From the NCBI GenBank assembly GCA_015680685.1, contig MNCI01009586.1, forward strand, positions 125,783 through 148,846: 23,064 nt of DNA, read 5' to 3'. The DNA comes from Gnetum montanum (taxonomy: Eukaryota > Streptophyta > Gnetopsida > Gnetales > Gnetaceae). Below, in pieces: positions 1 to 8,462 of this stretch (position 1 is the stretch's first letter; each line of letters opens with the position of its first letter). A model generated the notes under the pieces. It was not told the DNA's origin and made no database searches. It saw only the letters and a program-made list of their open reading frames with translations. The position numbers and the translations under genes were made by a program.

Positions 1-5
1 GCCGC

Positions 6-33
6 GGGGGGGGGGGGGGGGGGGGGGGGGGGG
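6..33. repeat. poly(G) homopolymer, 28 bp
   Basis: This is an uninterrupted run of 28 G at the left edge of the window. On the minus strand it is poly(C) just after the stop codon of LINE copy A. Copies D and E have shorter C-rich tracts at the matching place, so it looks like slippage expansion of a C-rich 3' untranslated segment. A sequencing or assembly artefact at the window edge is also possible. Confidence 0.9.
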
Positions 34-52
34 CGCAAAAACTGCAACCTCA

Positions 53-330
53 CTATGGGCTCATTGGTAGCCTAGGGTAGGCACAGTGTGGCCGCTCCAG
101 CGCATGAGGGATGTCCAACGTGTTATGGTGGAGCTCCGTGTCCACAAAATTGGCGGCCTGCTGGATTCCTTGCATGGCCGATTCCCATCGGTTCCTATCT
201 ATCGTCAACGTCCCCCCATCTGGATGGAAACGTGCCGAGGTCCGATGAATGTGGCGTCTGAGCTCCCCCCAAGTGCTATCACAATTGATGCCAAGGATGA
301 GGTATGGACACTATCCACCCCTAAGCCATT
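53..330 (-). pseudogene. LINE A ORF2 C-terminus with J-domain-like fold (HPD present)
   Basis: The minus-strand reading frame ends at a TAG at 53-55. In order it shows CPYLILGI (near 310-287), ELRRHI, then ARFHPDGG with HPD encoded at 226-218, then AMQGIQQAANF and a tail ending LPMSP. The LGI, ELRR and HPD spacing matches helices I and II and the loop of DnaJ J domains, which bind Hsp70 and stimulate its ATPase. An in-frame TAG lies just before CPYLILGI. The same segment in copy E is clearly homologous. By eye, silent differences between A and E are about as many as replacements, more than neutral drift would give, which suggests the segment was once under protein-level selection. Function is inferred from motif only. 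Confidence 0.6.
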
Positions 331-940
331 GGCACATACTATGCTCATGTGCCCGGTCTAGCTGGCTTTGCCTCTATGTCTCCTCCTCCCGTTCTCGCTC
401 GTGCTGGGCTCATTTAGCCTCCTTGTGCTCCCTTCGAGCGGTTTCCTACTGAAGTAACTCGTCTCTCACTTGGGCTCGGATCTCATCTACTAGCTAGGCC
501 TAGGCTGCATCGGCCAGGAGGGTTTGTTGTCTAACTCTCTCTTGCTCCCTTTCCCGGAATTGGGTTTCCAGTTCGGCCTGGGCTTGCGCAAGGGCTTCCT
601 GCCACTTTTCCTCCCGTTCTCGGCACTCAGCCTCGTGTGCCGCGGCTGCGGCCTCTTGTCCTGCTTGCTGCAGCTCCTTGTCCCTGCTTTTGTTGCACCC
701 CGAGGTTTCGGGCGGCAACGTCTCCAGCTCTGCTGTGGGGTTTGGGGGTCTCCATCGTCGTTGGCTGCATCTTTTCCGTGTGTAGGTCACCGTTGGCTGG
801 GTCCAGAGGCTCTCCTGGCTGGCCTGAAGGGGTGGACCAGGTGGGGGGCCTCCCCGTGCGGGGGGTTGCAGTCTACGACTCCGATGGCTTTTGCCCCCCG
901 CCACAGGGCCATGATGTGCCCTGAGTGACAGCCTCACCTC
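331..940 (-). pseudogene. LINE A ORF2 coiled-coil region
   Basis: The minus-strand frame is open from about 937 to 500 and then continues with stops. It starts with a Pro/Gly-rich linker (contains PPPGPPLQ) and goes on to a highly charged helical stretch rich in Glu, Gln, Arg and Ala, for example KWQEALAQAQAELETQFRER. This is typical of coiled coils and nearly the same as the matching part of copy E. The TAG codons after LLADAA stand where copy E has CAG and TGG, as expected of C-to-T or G-to-A decay. The opposite-strand ORFs here are shadows. The role is unknown; multimerisation is a reasonable inference. Confidence 0.7.
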
Positions 941-1305
941 TGTAGTTGTAGGGTTGTCAGAAAAAACCAGGGCAAGTTAATCCTACGTCTTAACTTAAGG
1001 CATCGGAGGAAGGCGAAGTGGATGCCCTGGAGCTTAGATCCGTTGCTAGACTGGACAAAATATCTGTCCATGAGATCTGCCGCTTGGGCCCAAATTTGGG
1101 GCAAGGAAGATCTGGGCAGTTGTCTGCTCTGCGTGCGTGGCACTGGCCCATCAAAGAACAGTTCCACGTCTTGTAGCCCGCGCACAGAGGGGATGATGAT
1201 TTGGCCATCAGCCTGGCCCCCAGACACCTGGCAATCGAAGGTTCTGTGATGATGACCTCTCTCCCCCGAAAGTAGGTTCGATCGTTGTGCCAGTTGGTGA
1301 AGAAA
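941..1305 (-). pseudogene. LINE A ORF2 transposon-protein-like domain
   Basis: The minus-strand frame carries the conserved blocks VELFFDGPVPR, then DLMDRYFVQSSN, then GIHFAFLRCLKL and NLPWFFL. The same blocks occur in order in copies B, D, E and F. The pattern resembles the domain annotated as 'putative plant transposon protein' (Transposase_32 type) in plant retroelements. That assignment comes from memory of the family pattern and is tentative. The upstream part of the domain (the GVEV...LGAQA block) continues to about 1300, with the end of the reading frame lost to the 5' truncation. Confidence 0.55.
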
Positions 1306-1730
1306 GTGTCAATATCGGTACTTTGAATTAATAAAGGTCAGAGTTCTTGAATGTACATAGATAATGATAGAGTTATTTGAGCAAAATTTAATATTTTGTT
1401 AAAACATTATAGTCTTACATTAAAAAACCAACATAGAATTACGACTGTGCTAAAATAGAATACTATAATATTTTGTGTCAATAACATGTTGAATATGTCT
1501 TGGTAGTAAAGAGATGAAGTTTGTACCTAATATCTCGTGTTTATGTATTTGTACATTCCTTATTATATTTGTCTACTTAATTGTGTTTTCTGCTTTTATT
1601 TTATACTACTTATAATTTACTGTCAAACTTCTTTCAAAGGTTTTATTTTACACATTGCCAATTTTAACTAGTAACTTTTTCCTGAAATTTTGGTGACTGT
1701 TTCAAGTTGTTGACAAAATCTTTGGTTATT
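1306..1730. other. AT-rich spacer, no gene seen
   Basis: This is AT-rich single-copy-looking sequence between LINE copy A and the split minus-strand ORF. I see no open frame of note, no repeat and no RNA gene. Confidence 0.6.
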
Positions 1731-2057
1731 TCAAGCTGTCCTATTAAGCAGTATCAATTCGTTTTTACTATTAAGAAAATTGACTTCAACAAAAAAATGT
1801 CCATGAGAACCTAATGGTTTAGAAATAGATTGCATATGCTTAATAGGACTAAGAAAACTAACAATTTGCTGCTCATCTCTCTGAAAAATCAACATAAGAT
1901 TAAATAGCTTAATAAAACATGGAACTCTAAAATGTTCTTTAAAGTGGGCATCAAATTCTTGAGTCCACTTAGAAATGATCAACATAGCATCTTTATGTAT
2001 AAATGACCCTATATCTAGTGCACATTGCACCATCAAAACATTGTCTATCTTTACAAG
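1731..2057 (-). CDS. candidate terminal exon of unrecognised minus-strand gene
   Basis: On the minus strand, an acceptor-like TTATTTTTCAG (ending at 2058) is followed by 109 open codons that stop at the TGA at 1731-1733. The product starts LVKIDNVLMVQ, is rich in hydrophobic and basic residues (for example DAHFKEHFRVPCFIKLFNLM), and has no motif I recognise. AT-rich codon use contrasts with the GC-rich LINEs on either side. It could be the 3' exon of a host gene, an old viral or retroelement remnant, or chance. The frame relation to the short upstream exon candidate at 2078-2124 needs a missing donor or an indel. The strand choice rests on openness plus splice signals only. Confidence 0.3.
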   Translation of the reverse strand, partial: LVKIDNVLMVQCALDIGSFIHKDAMLIISKWTQEFDAHFKEHFRVPCFIKLFNLMLIFQRDEQQIVSFLSPIKHMQSISKPLGSHGHFFVEVNFLNSKNELILLNRTA

Positions 2058-2077
2058 CTGAAAAATAAGAATAATAG

Positions 2078-2124
2078 CTGACATGAATGGCTTGAATGTT
2101 ATGCATTTCCATTGCATCATCTAA
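2078..2124 (-). CDS. candidate small internal exon, minus strand
   Basis: On the minus strand, TTCACTTTGCAG is a good plant acceptor, followed by an open stretch starting LDDAMEMHNIQA. It joins in phase 0 to the candidate exon at 5665-5787 if LINE B and flanking DNA are treated as intron. I see no GT donor at its 3' side (GTCAG is followed by CTATT), so the exon end is unclear or mutated. Confidence 0.25.
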
Positions 2125-2255
2125 CTGCAAAGTGAAACTTTAATTATAAGGCTGGTAACCCAAGATTTTAATGAACATATATAGCAATGTAAGATCAACA
2201 ACCAATGAATAATATACATTATCAAGAATAGCAAAATCAGGCATCTTATTTGCAT

Positions 2256-2640
2256 CGGGGAGTTAGGAGTGTTTGTTGTTCCTGCAAGAGCACGCATTGG
2301 TGGATATGGACGTTGGGGGTTGTAGTTTCATGTGGAGCAACAGGCGAAAAGGGAAAGATCACATTATGTCGAGGATTGACCATGTATGGGTTAATACGAG
2401 ATTGGTCTTGGCATTGATGTGTAGGTGTTTAGGAGGGAGAGGCAAGCTTCTAACCATTTGTCGATTACTTGTTGTATCAAGCAGCCCCAAGAATCGACTC
2501 CCAGCCCTTTCTATTTTAAACGTACATGGTTATCAAAGCCTTGGCTTAGGCCTATTGGTTATGGTCATCTAGGAGGAATATTCAGCATTGGAGGTGCCCA
2601 AAGGATTTTTGACACAATTTCCTAAGGAAACTTAAGGTGT
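2256..2640 (+). pseudogene. LINE B endonuclease C-terminus and linker
   Basis: The open frame from 2273 encodes LQEHALVDMDV and then FMWSNRRKG, followed by HIMSRIDHVWVN. This matches the end of plant L1 APE-type endonucleases (FTWSN...SRIDRVWVN), including the region of the catalytic Asp/His pair. The frame then shifts to the one giving FKRTWLSKPWLRPI (about 2510-2550), which matches RFEATWLHKPWLRPL in copy D. The N-terminal two thirds of the endonuclease are absent through 5' truncation. Confidence 0.75.
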
Positions 2641-2699
2641 AGATTTAGGCTAGATCGGTGGAGGAGAAGTATAGTTTCCTTGCTTGTCATGATCCATTG

Positions 2700-3793
2700 C
2701 ATGAGTACTTGTGTTATATCTAATGTAGACAGGAAAATGGGTAGGATTTGGCTATGGAAGAGCACAATATATTGTAGGAATTGCAGAGTCTAGTTTTGGA
2801 GAAAGAGACATATTGGCGGCAGCGTGCAAGGGTCACTTGGCTGTGGGAGGGAGACAGAAATACACGGTTTTTCTTTGTAGTAGCCAAAGGGAGAGGTCAA
2901 GATAAGCAACAAATACATTTGATGCACAATGGATCTGAGCTAAGAAAGGGAGCAAAGATTGCCGAGGTGATGCAACAATATCAGGCACATATTTGGAGCA
3001 GGAGGCCCACAAAGCTGGTGTCGGTGCAAGTGAGGCATGTGATTGGTGAGATTGAAAATAGTTCATTTCTAGAGCCATTCACGTTGCAAGAGCTATAGAC
3101 AGTAGTAGGATCAATGAAGACTAATAAGGCACTAAGGCTGGATGGTTGGCCAATAGAGTCCTTTAGCGAATTTTTGGACATTGTGGGAGAGAACCTGCTA
3201 GATGCATTCAACCAGATGTTGATGTGGCAGCAGGTGAGATAGGAGATCAACTACTCGAGGATTGTTCTAATTCTTAGGGTCCACAATCCAACCTCGCTGG
3301 TGCACCTTAGACCTATTGTTGTTTGCAATATGTTGGTGTGCCTATTTACCAAGATGATTCTGCAACGGCTTGCTCCGTTGATGCCCAGACTTGTGGGAGA
3401 GAATCAGACTAGTTTTGCAAAGGGACAATTCATGCAGGATCAGATCCTGCTTTTGCAGGAAATACAACATTCACTCCATCAAATGGGATTTCTAGGTATG
3501 TGCATTAAGCTGGATGTTGCAAAGGCCTACAACATGGTGAGTTGGGTGGCCTTAAAAGAAATCATGTTGCAGAAAGGATTTCATCTAAGGTTTGTTAATT
3601 TATGTATACACCTTCAAGAATTGAGGCAATATTTGTTTGATATTAATGGTCGTCTATGGGGGTTTAAGGGGATGGGAAGAAGCCTCAGGCAAGGGGATCT
3701 GCTTTCACCACTTCTGTTCATAATGCTAATGGACACATTTCAGAACTATCACACATCTGAAGGAATGGAAGGGCTGATGGTGGAAGGTCCCTA
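2700..3793 (+). pseudogene. LINE B reverse transcriptase, truncated before YADD
   Basis: The linker contains KETYWRQRARVTWLWEGD followed by NTRFFF, the usual segment ahead of plant LINE RTs. From 3300 the palm and fingers follow: LAPLMPRLVGENQTSF, then QILLLQEIQHSL, then KLDVAKAYNMVSW (first catalytic Asp of the LDxxKAYD block changed to Asn), then LRQGDLLSPLLFI. The frame ends at a TAA after VEGP at 3792-3794. The YADD block that should follow about 15 residues later is missing. Stops within the linker (for example TAG after LQEL near 3096) and a frameshift show decay. Confidence 0.85.
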
Positions 3794-3859
3794 ATGTGGT
3801 CCACCACCAACATGTGCACGGGATGCGCCAACATGCCACCCTAGAGACATCGTGAACAC

Positions 3860-4265
3860 CCAATTTCTGTAGGTAAATGGTTGGCAAGTCATATGGCATG
3901 GCAGGCTCCCTGAGAAGGTGAAGGTTTGTGCATGGCTGATTGATCACATGGCACTTCCAGTGAGAGATTTGTTAAGGGTGCGGGGGCTTAATGTGGAACA
4001 TTTTTGCCTGATGTGCAGAGTAGAGTTAGAAACAATTGATCATTTTATATACTGATGCAAGTACATGTTAGACACAAGGTGGGCAGTTGGACTGGCACCT
4101 CCGATTAGTGTTACATGAGACTCAAAGGAGACTGCCGTGATCTGGGCAGTTTGGAAGCTGCAGAAACAATTGATATTTTATGGTCAGAGGCTACTATGAT
4201 TGCTACTAGGATTCGGCTATGGCAGGAGCAATCGCAGAGCATGGGGCGAGCACGGTACTGAGAGC
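3860..4265 (+). pseudogene. LINE B zf-RVT domain
   Basis: The frame reads WHGRLPEKVKVCAWLIDH, then ALPVRDLLRVRGL, then CLMC and TIDHFIY before a further Cys. This is the W-x-G-x-LPEKVKVFxW...C-x2-C...HFxxxC pattern of the plant LINE zf-RVT domain, thought to help bind the RNA template. It is followed by a short AVIWAVWKLQ block, also seen in copies D and F. A TGA interrupts the HFIY-C region. Confidence 0.75.
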
Positions 4266-4800
4266 TGTAAGTGGGAGAGTTCCAACAGGATGAGGAACTA
4301 CAACAGTTGATCACCCGAGTGGAGTGGGATGAGTGGTTGACATAGCTGGAAGGGTACCCAATCTAGTGGATGGGGCCTTTTTTGAGAATTGGGAGGGGCA
4401 AGCAACAACCTTTAGAGGAAGAGTAATTTAGCTGATGGAGCCTGCTATGGTAGTGGCATTGGGAGTGCTGGTAGATGGAGAGGTGATTCTACCAATGATT
4501 CACAGTTGCAGGTATGCGGCGGAATTCTTCGAGAGAGGAATTCTGAAGATAGCGACTGGGCATGTTCCCAGATCTATGCTGGTGCGGATTTGGCAAGACG
4601 CGACAAAATTGGTTGATAAACTCCTAGTTCAATTAGGTAGTTCAAATCGGTTCGTAGGGGTCCATTTTGCACTTTTGTGGTGCTTGAAGATGGGTACGTA
4701 GGTGAATATTCCTAATTTCTTGCTGGAGTCATTGTGTAGGAGGAGGCTTGGTAGACATCCGGGGTTGATTTTAGCACTATGGCAATTAGGGATGTCAATT
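4265..4800 (+). pseudogene. LINE B transposon-protein-like C-terminal domain
   Basis: It shows ELQQLITRVEWDEW, then AFFENW, then TTFRGRVI, then VVALGVLVDGEVILP, AAEFFERG, and later VDKLLVQLGSS, VGVHFALLWCLKMG, VNIPNFLLESL and HPGLILALW. The same blocks in the same order occur in D, E, F and partly A. The TFRGR...LG...G..I pattern and the later HFALLWCLK block resemble the 'putative plant transposon protein' family. Several TAG/TGA codons interrupt it. The position directly after zf-RVT is unusual for an L1 ORF2. Confidence 0.6.
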
Positions 4801-4899
4801 ATTCTAGAGGAGCCAAGATTGGAGTTGCAGAGGGTGTGTCATAGGCGACAGCTTCATTACCCACCAACGGCATATATACGAGCGAGGCTCAGGGTGGGG

Positions 4900-5340
4900 G
4901 GTGGATTTCGGGAGAGGTAGCTGAGAGTGAGGGAACAAACCCTCATGAGGAGGAGGGCATGTAGGAGGCAGCACTGGGAAAACAAGAACCTACCATTACA
5001 ATGATGCGCAGTGAGTTCGAAACCCTTGTGCAAAGGGCTAGGGTTGAAGTGGCATAGAGGGCCTATGAGGAGGCAGAGGCGGAAGGGGAGGCATGGTGGC
5101 TTTCTTATATGCAACAACTGACAACGCTCGTTGTGTGCTAGAGGGTAGAGTTGCAAGACCTGATCTGTAGGCATAAGGCAAGATGGGAAGAGATGAGTAG
5201 GTAGATGAGGGAAGGCATGATGGATGCACAAATGCAAACCAAAAGGGAACCATAGTAGAGGGAGCGGCCAACGTATGCACAAGCATGGGAACGCCATGCA
5301 CAAGGATGACTAGGAAGGGTGCAGCCAAGTGTTACGAGAG
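4900..5340 (+). pseudogene. LINE B coiled-coil-like region
   Basis: The plus-strand reading contains charged helical stretches such as SEFETLVQRARVEVA and RAYEEAEAEGEAWW, then RHKARWEEMSR and REGMMDAQMQTKREP, broken by TAG codons. Position and composition match the coiled coil of copies A, D and E, but residue identity is low. I see no J-domain-like segment after it. The minus-strand ORF over 4857-5303 is a shadow. Confidence 0.5.
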
Positions 5341-5611
5341 GATGAGGAGCAGAGTATCAATCTATCGGGCAAACATAACGTGCCACAAGAGGGAAACTAG
5401 TAGTGATGGTAGGGAGGGTTGGCTGTCTGGTGTAGGGATGGACAGTGCAGGATAATTCTAGTTTTTGTTGTCATAGAGTGATGACAATTATGATGAGGGT
5501 TTGGGGGATTAAGTTTGGGATATCTGTCTGGCCAAGGCCGGATCGGATTGACAACAAGTGTCGTTTTTGTGCCCTGAGCTGGGCAGATTGTACATAATTT
5601 TCTACTTCGGG

Positions 5612-5620
5612 AAAAAAAAA
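5612..5620 (+). other. poly(A) tail of LINE B
   Basis: Nine A follow GTACATAATTTTCTACTTCGGG. The 3' ends of copies D and E have a similar T-rich lead-in (ATTTTGTA...) before their A tract. This marks the 3' end of insertion B. Confidence 0.65.
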
Positions 5621-5664
5621 GACATTAGTAGAGTCTAGAATAAGGTGTCACAAATTTTGCTTAC

Positions 5665-5787
5665 CAGGTTGTAAATTTGCATTATGAGAACCAAAGAAAT
5701 TTCCACGTTGGTATAAGAAACAGAAATTTTAGCATCGGTAGAAGGTGTTGGGAGTAATTTAGAATCCCCTATATGTGAAAGATAATT
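5665..5787 (-). CDS. candidate 41-codon exon, minus strand
   Basis: On the minus strand this is flanked by TTTCTGCAG (acceptor) and CTG|GTAAGC (a strong donor). It is 123 bp, an exact multiple of three, and open throughout, starting NYLSHIGDSKLLPTPSTDAK and ending MQIYNL. Splicing to the acceptor at 2125 keeps phase and would place LINE B inside the intron. I do not recognise the protein. Two consensus splice sites around an open phase-0 block are more than chance usually gives, but it is short. Confidence 0.4.
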
Positions 5788-5830
5788 CTGCAGAAATTAG
5801 TTCTGTTGAAGAAACCTTAGCATAAAAATA

Positions 5831-5846
5831 GAGAGAGAGAGAGAGA
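5831..5846. repeat. (GA)8 microsatellite
   Basis: Eight GA units are followed by an A run. A simple repeat. Confidence 0.95.
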
Positions 5847-6345
5847 AAAACTATGTTTAACACATGATATTAATAAGAAATTTTTACTATACACAGAATT
5901 TATAACTCTGGATGATTTATCATAATGTACAGGAATGTAAACAGCAGTATTTTGGGAACTTTAGAGGATTACATGAGATAATTTAAACCTGGTCTCTCAT
6001 GGCTGTATTTAGTGGCTGGCCACTTCTTTATGATACATGGATAAACGCATTTACTGCCTGAAGAGCTCTTTCAGTTCACATTGCATTCCTATTTTTAGTT
6101 AGTTTTGGTGTCTTTTTAATGGTGCACGATAGTTATATTTTATGAATATGGACAGCCATTGCTATCCATTAAGATTGTTTCCAGTACACAAACTGGTCTT
6201 TCCTCATTATTTTTATTTGTTTTTTGGGCTCCAACTTATGCTCTCTCCGGAAGACAAAATTATAATGAGTCAAATATGAATTTAAATAATTTCTTTTAAT
6301 GAAGATGATGAATTCGATGCTTTAGTTTGCTTTTAAAATTTGCAG
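5847..6345. other. AT-rich spacer, no gene seen
   Basis: AT-rich sequence with many short T and A runs and no supported frame. It could be intron upstream of the exon at 6346-6433. Confidence 0.5.
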
Positions 6346-6433
6346 ATTAACACAGTATTGGTCCCTTTATGTTGAAAATTAGGTAAGGCGAAATTTAGAA
6401 CAAGCCAAAAGCGTAATAAAAGCTCTTGTCAAG
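6346..6433 (+). pseudogene. Enhancer of polycomb-like exon (part)
   Basis: The core 6383-6433 reads VRRNLEQAKSVIKALVK and ends in AAG|GTATTT, a good donor. It closely resembles the helix of plant Enhancer of polycomb-like proteins (VRRNLxxAKxxxEALIKREEKK), which are subunits of NuA4-type histone acetyltransferase complexes. Upstream, an acceptor-like TTTGCAG ends at 6345 and the same frame reads LTQYWSLYVEN, then a TAG at 6380-6382, then VRRN. Either the exon starts at the AG ending at 6382, or it starts at 6346 and carries a nonsense change (CAG to TAG would fit). The match is from memory of the family, not from a search. Confidence 0.5.
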
Positions 6434-6562
6434 GTATTTTTTTGGGCATGCATTTGGCCTATTTGTGTTTTATTGATACTGCATTTTGGGCTAAAATTTG
6501 TTCAAATTCTTTATTTTTAGATGTTTAAATATAGCAATACTAATAATAAGCCTATTATACAG

Positions 6563-6631
6563 CGTGAAGAAAGAAAGAAAGAACTTTTGGAATGTGAAGT
6601 GGAGCTGCAGAGGATCCATGTTAAGCTTAAG
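6563..6631 (+). CDS. Enhancer of polycomb-like exon (next exon)
   Basis: After a 129 bp intron (6434-6562, GT...TATTATACAG) an open 23-codon exon in phase 0 reads REERKKELLECEVELQRI followed by HVKLK. Joined to LVK of the previous exon this gives the ALVKREERKKE pattern of plant EPC-like proteins. It ends AAG|GCAAGA, a GC-type donor, which is a known minor plant donor class. The ATG at 6521 that would extend the frame upstream lies in the intron. No further exon could be placed with confidence. The gene may be a dispersed fragment or a real gene with very long introns. Confidence 0.5.
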
Positions 6632-7460
6632 GCAAGATGTCACATTTTGATATGCTTTTCTCTGATGTTTTTTTACATGGTTTTGTTTAAAGTGAATGTT
6701 TATAGGATTATTTATGCTGCGTGGACAAAACATATTGCTTTGGACTGTACTGGTGTGGAATTGTCTTGCCCATGATCTGCATTTAAAACTAAAACTAACC
6801 TTACAATCTCAGATGTCACATTAATTGATAAACCTTTACTTTTTTCTGATCAACATGTTAGCAGAGACTACATAAACAAACATACATACGTAGACACCTA
6901 TGTTTATATACAGGTGCAATAATTGTGGTTAATGAAAATATTAGGAAGTATAAAATAATTTGGGTTGATGACATTTAGGAAAGTCTAAGATGTGATACAG
7001 TAAACCATTAAATACAATATACAGAAGCCTTCCTGGTTTGCGACTATACTAAAATAGGTTAAGAGTCTTGGTAGAAAGTGATAATTGGAAGATACAATGT
7101 TGGAGCTCCATAATGACATGTTAGTTTTGGATCAAACCTATCCTACTTTGCTTATGGTAAGCCATCCTCTTTCCATTTCAAATTATACTTGGTTGATGGA
7201 TGAAATTAAGGGATATAACTGAAAGTTTTAAACCATATAATCTGCGATTCAAAAGTGCATGGTTAGTTGTTATTTTTATTATATAGTTTTTATCCAAGTT
7301 AAGACAGTATTTTAGAAGGTTGAATGAGTACGGTAATAGCTCAGTTCAGATTAGAAATGGAGAAATTTCTTTACATTTTAGAAAAGAAATTTAGCAGGAA
7401 GTTGTGTTTGGAGAAAATCGATTTGCATGAAAAGACAGACTGAGACGGGTTGTAAAATGG
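6632..7460. other. AT-rich spacer or intron
   Basis: No gene supported. One stretch (about 7098-7156) is open, starts ATGTTGGAGC and ends ATG|GTAAGC, a strong donor, so it may be another exon of the EPC-like gene. I cannot match it to the family. Confidence 0.4.
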
Positions 7461-7526
7461 AGACAAATAGAGTTTTTCTCAAGAAAATTAACTTTCTCAA
7501 GACAAATACAGTTTTTCTCAAGAAAA
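7461..7526. repeat. 27 bp direct repeat, two copies
   Basis: A 27 bp unit at 7461-7487 recurs at 7500-7526 with one mismatch (AGACAAATA then G or C, then AGTTTTTCTCAAGAAAA). The period is 39 bp. Each unit contains TTTTTCTCAAGAAAA, a short imperfect inverted repeat. Meaning unknown. Confidence 0.85.
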
Positions 7527-7767
7527 AGTATTCACAGTGATTTTTCATTCATGCATATACTTTTTGAAGTCCAGTCCATATTGCGGACCTCTTTTGATTA
7601 GTTGGTATCATATACTTATGAAGATCAAATTGGATTGTAGATGATTTTATCATTCTTAAGATTTTGGATCATGGATTTCGATTTGGAATTGTGATATGAA
7701 AACATAAAAAAATATCGAATTTAAATTATATTGAATTAGGAAAACAAAAAATTGAAATCCAAGAGTA

Positions 7768-7929
7768 TTATGCCACCAAGTGTGTAAAAACCAAGAATGT
7801 TGTACCACCAAGAGTGTACAAAAAAATAAAAAAATAAAAATAAAAATCCAAAAGTGAAGAAATGAATGGTGTTACGCCACCAATAGTGTAAAAACCACAA
7901 GCATTGTGCCACTAAGAGGTGTGCAAAAA
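7768..7929. repeat. four degenerate copies of a ~25 bp direct repeat
   Basis: The motif TTRYGCCACCAAKAGTGTAA, loosely kept, occurs at about 7768-7792, 7800-7821, 7871-7897 and 7904-7929. An A-rich tract (7819-7857) sits between copies two and three. It looks like an old tandem repeat split by A-tract expansion. Confidence 0.7.
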
Positions 7930-8462
7930 AGTGCCAAAAAAATTTGTTACCTTTACTATTTTAGGTTGTTTCTTTGTGCTGCATTGTTGCTAAATTACTA
8001 ACTGAAAATCTTGAACTTGAATACTTGGTAATGACTTGCTATTGAAAGCTTGAAATGAGTTGTATTTAGTATTTATTGTCAACTAAAAGGAATGAGCTGA
8101 AGAATGTTTGGAATGGGCTCATGAAGTGATTCAAAATGAGCAGACGAATGTGCTGCTGAGCTCCCAGTGATTGTAGTGTTGACTGCTAATGTGTTGTGCT
8201 CCCAAGGAAGAATGTGTGTTCCGAATGTGTTATTGCTTGGTTGCTTGTAGAAGAATGTGTGCTTTGAGACTAGTGATAGCATATGTCTAGAATGTTTGAT
8301 ATTTCATTCATTCTACTTTCTTTCCACTGTTATAGTGGTATTGAGAATTCCAAATCCTGAATTTTGCTTTTGGGATGGTATTTAATGTTTTAAAAAATAT
8401 TTAACCTTAAAAAAATATCTTAAAAGGGTTTTTTCTTAAACCTTTCATATTGTTTTTTAAAC

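Larger units (their letters stand above)
34..1305 (-). mobile_element. LINE copy A, 3' part of an L1-like element (5' truncated)
   Basis: On the minus strand this aligns base for base over long stretches with the 3' third of copy E (about 20475-21680) and with copy D (about 18000-19260). Read 5' to 3' on the minus strand it holds the C-terminal transposon-protein-like domain, a proline-rich linker, a coiled coil and a J-domain-like tail. Similarity to copy E stops near 1305, which I take as the 5' truncation point. The 3' end lies off the window or in the poly(G) tract, so no poly(A) or target-site duplication can be checked. Identity was judged by eye. Confidence 0.8.
2255..5620 (+). mobile_element. 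LINE copy B, 5'-truncated L1-like element
   Basis: It begins inside the endonuclease region: the homologue of D 15280-15340 is recognisable from about 2256. It runs through reverse transcriptase, zf-RVT, a transposon-protein-like domain and a coiled coil to a poly(A) tail at 5612-5620. Compared with D it lacks the end of the reverse transcriptase, including the YADD box, because the sequence jumps from the GMEGLMVEG block to the zf-RVT region near 3793. Many stops and frameshifts show it is dead. I found no clear target-site duplication. It sits between the minus-strand exon candidates at 2078-2124 and 5665-5787, in antisense orientation to them. Confidence 0.85.

Noticed and set aside
1-60. 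telomere- or satellite-like G tract
   Set aside because: It is a plain homopolymer at the window edge, next to the LINE A stop codon, without any repeat unit.
524-928. plus-strand ORF of 134 codons in copy A
   Set aside because: Antisense to the coiled-coil frame that is conserved in copy E.
7087-7156. possible further exon of the EPC-like gene, ending ATG|GTAAGC
   Set aside because: Good donor and open frame, but the peptide (MLELHNDMLVLDQTYPTLLM) could not be matched to the family and the acceptor is weak.
8079-8282. 67-codon minus-strand ORF
   Set aside because: Short, in AT-rich sequence with repeated AATGTGT words, and no recognisable motif or splice context.
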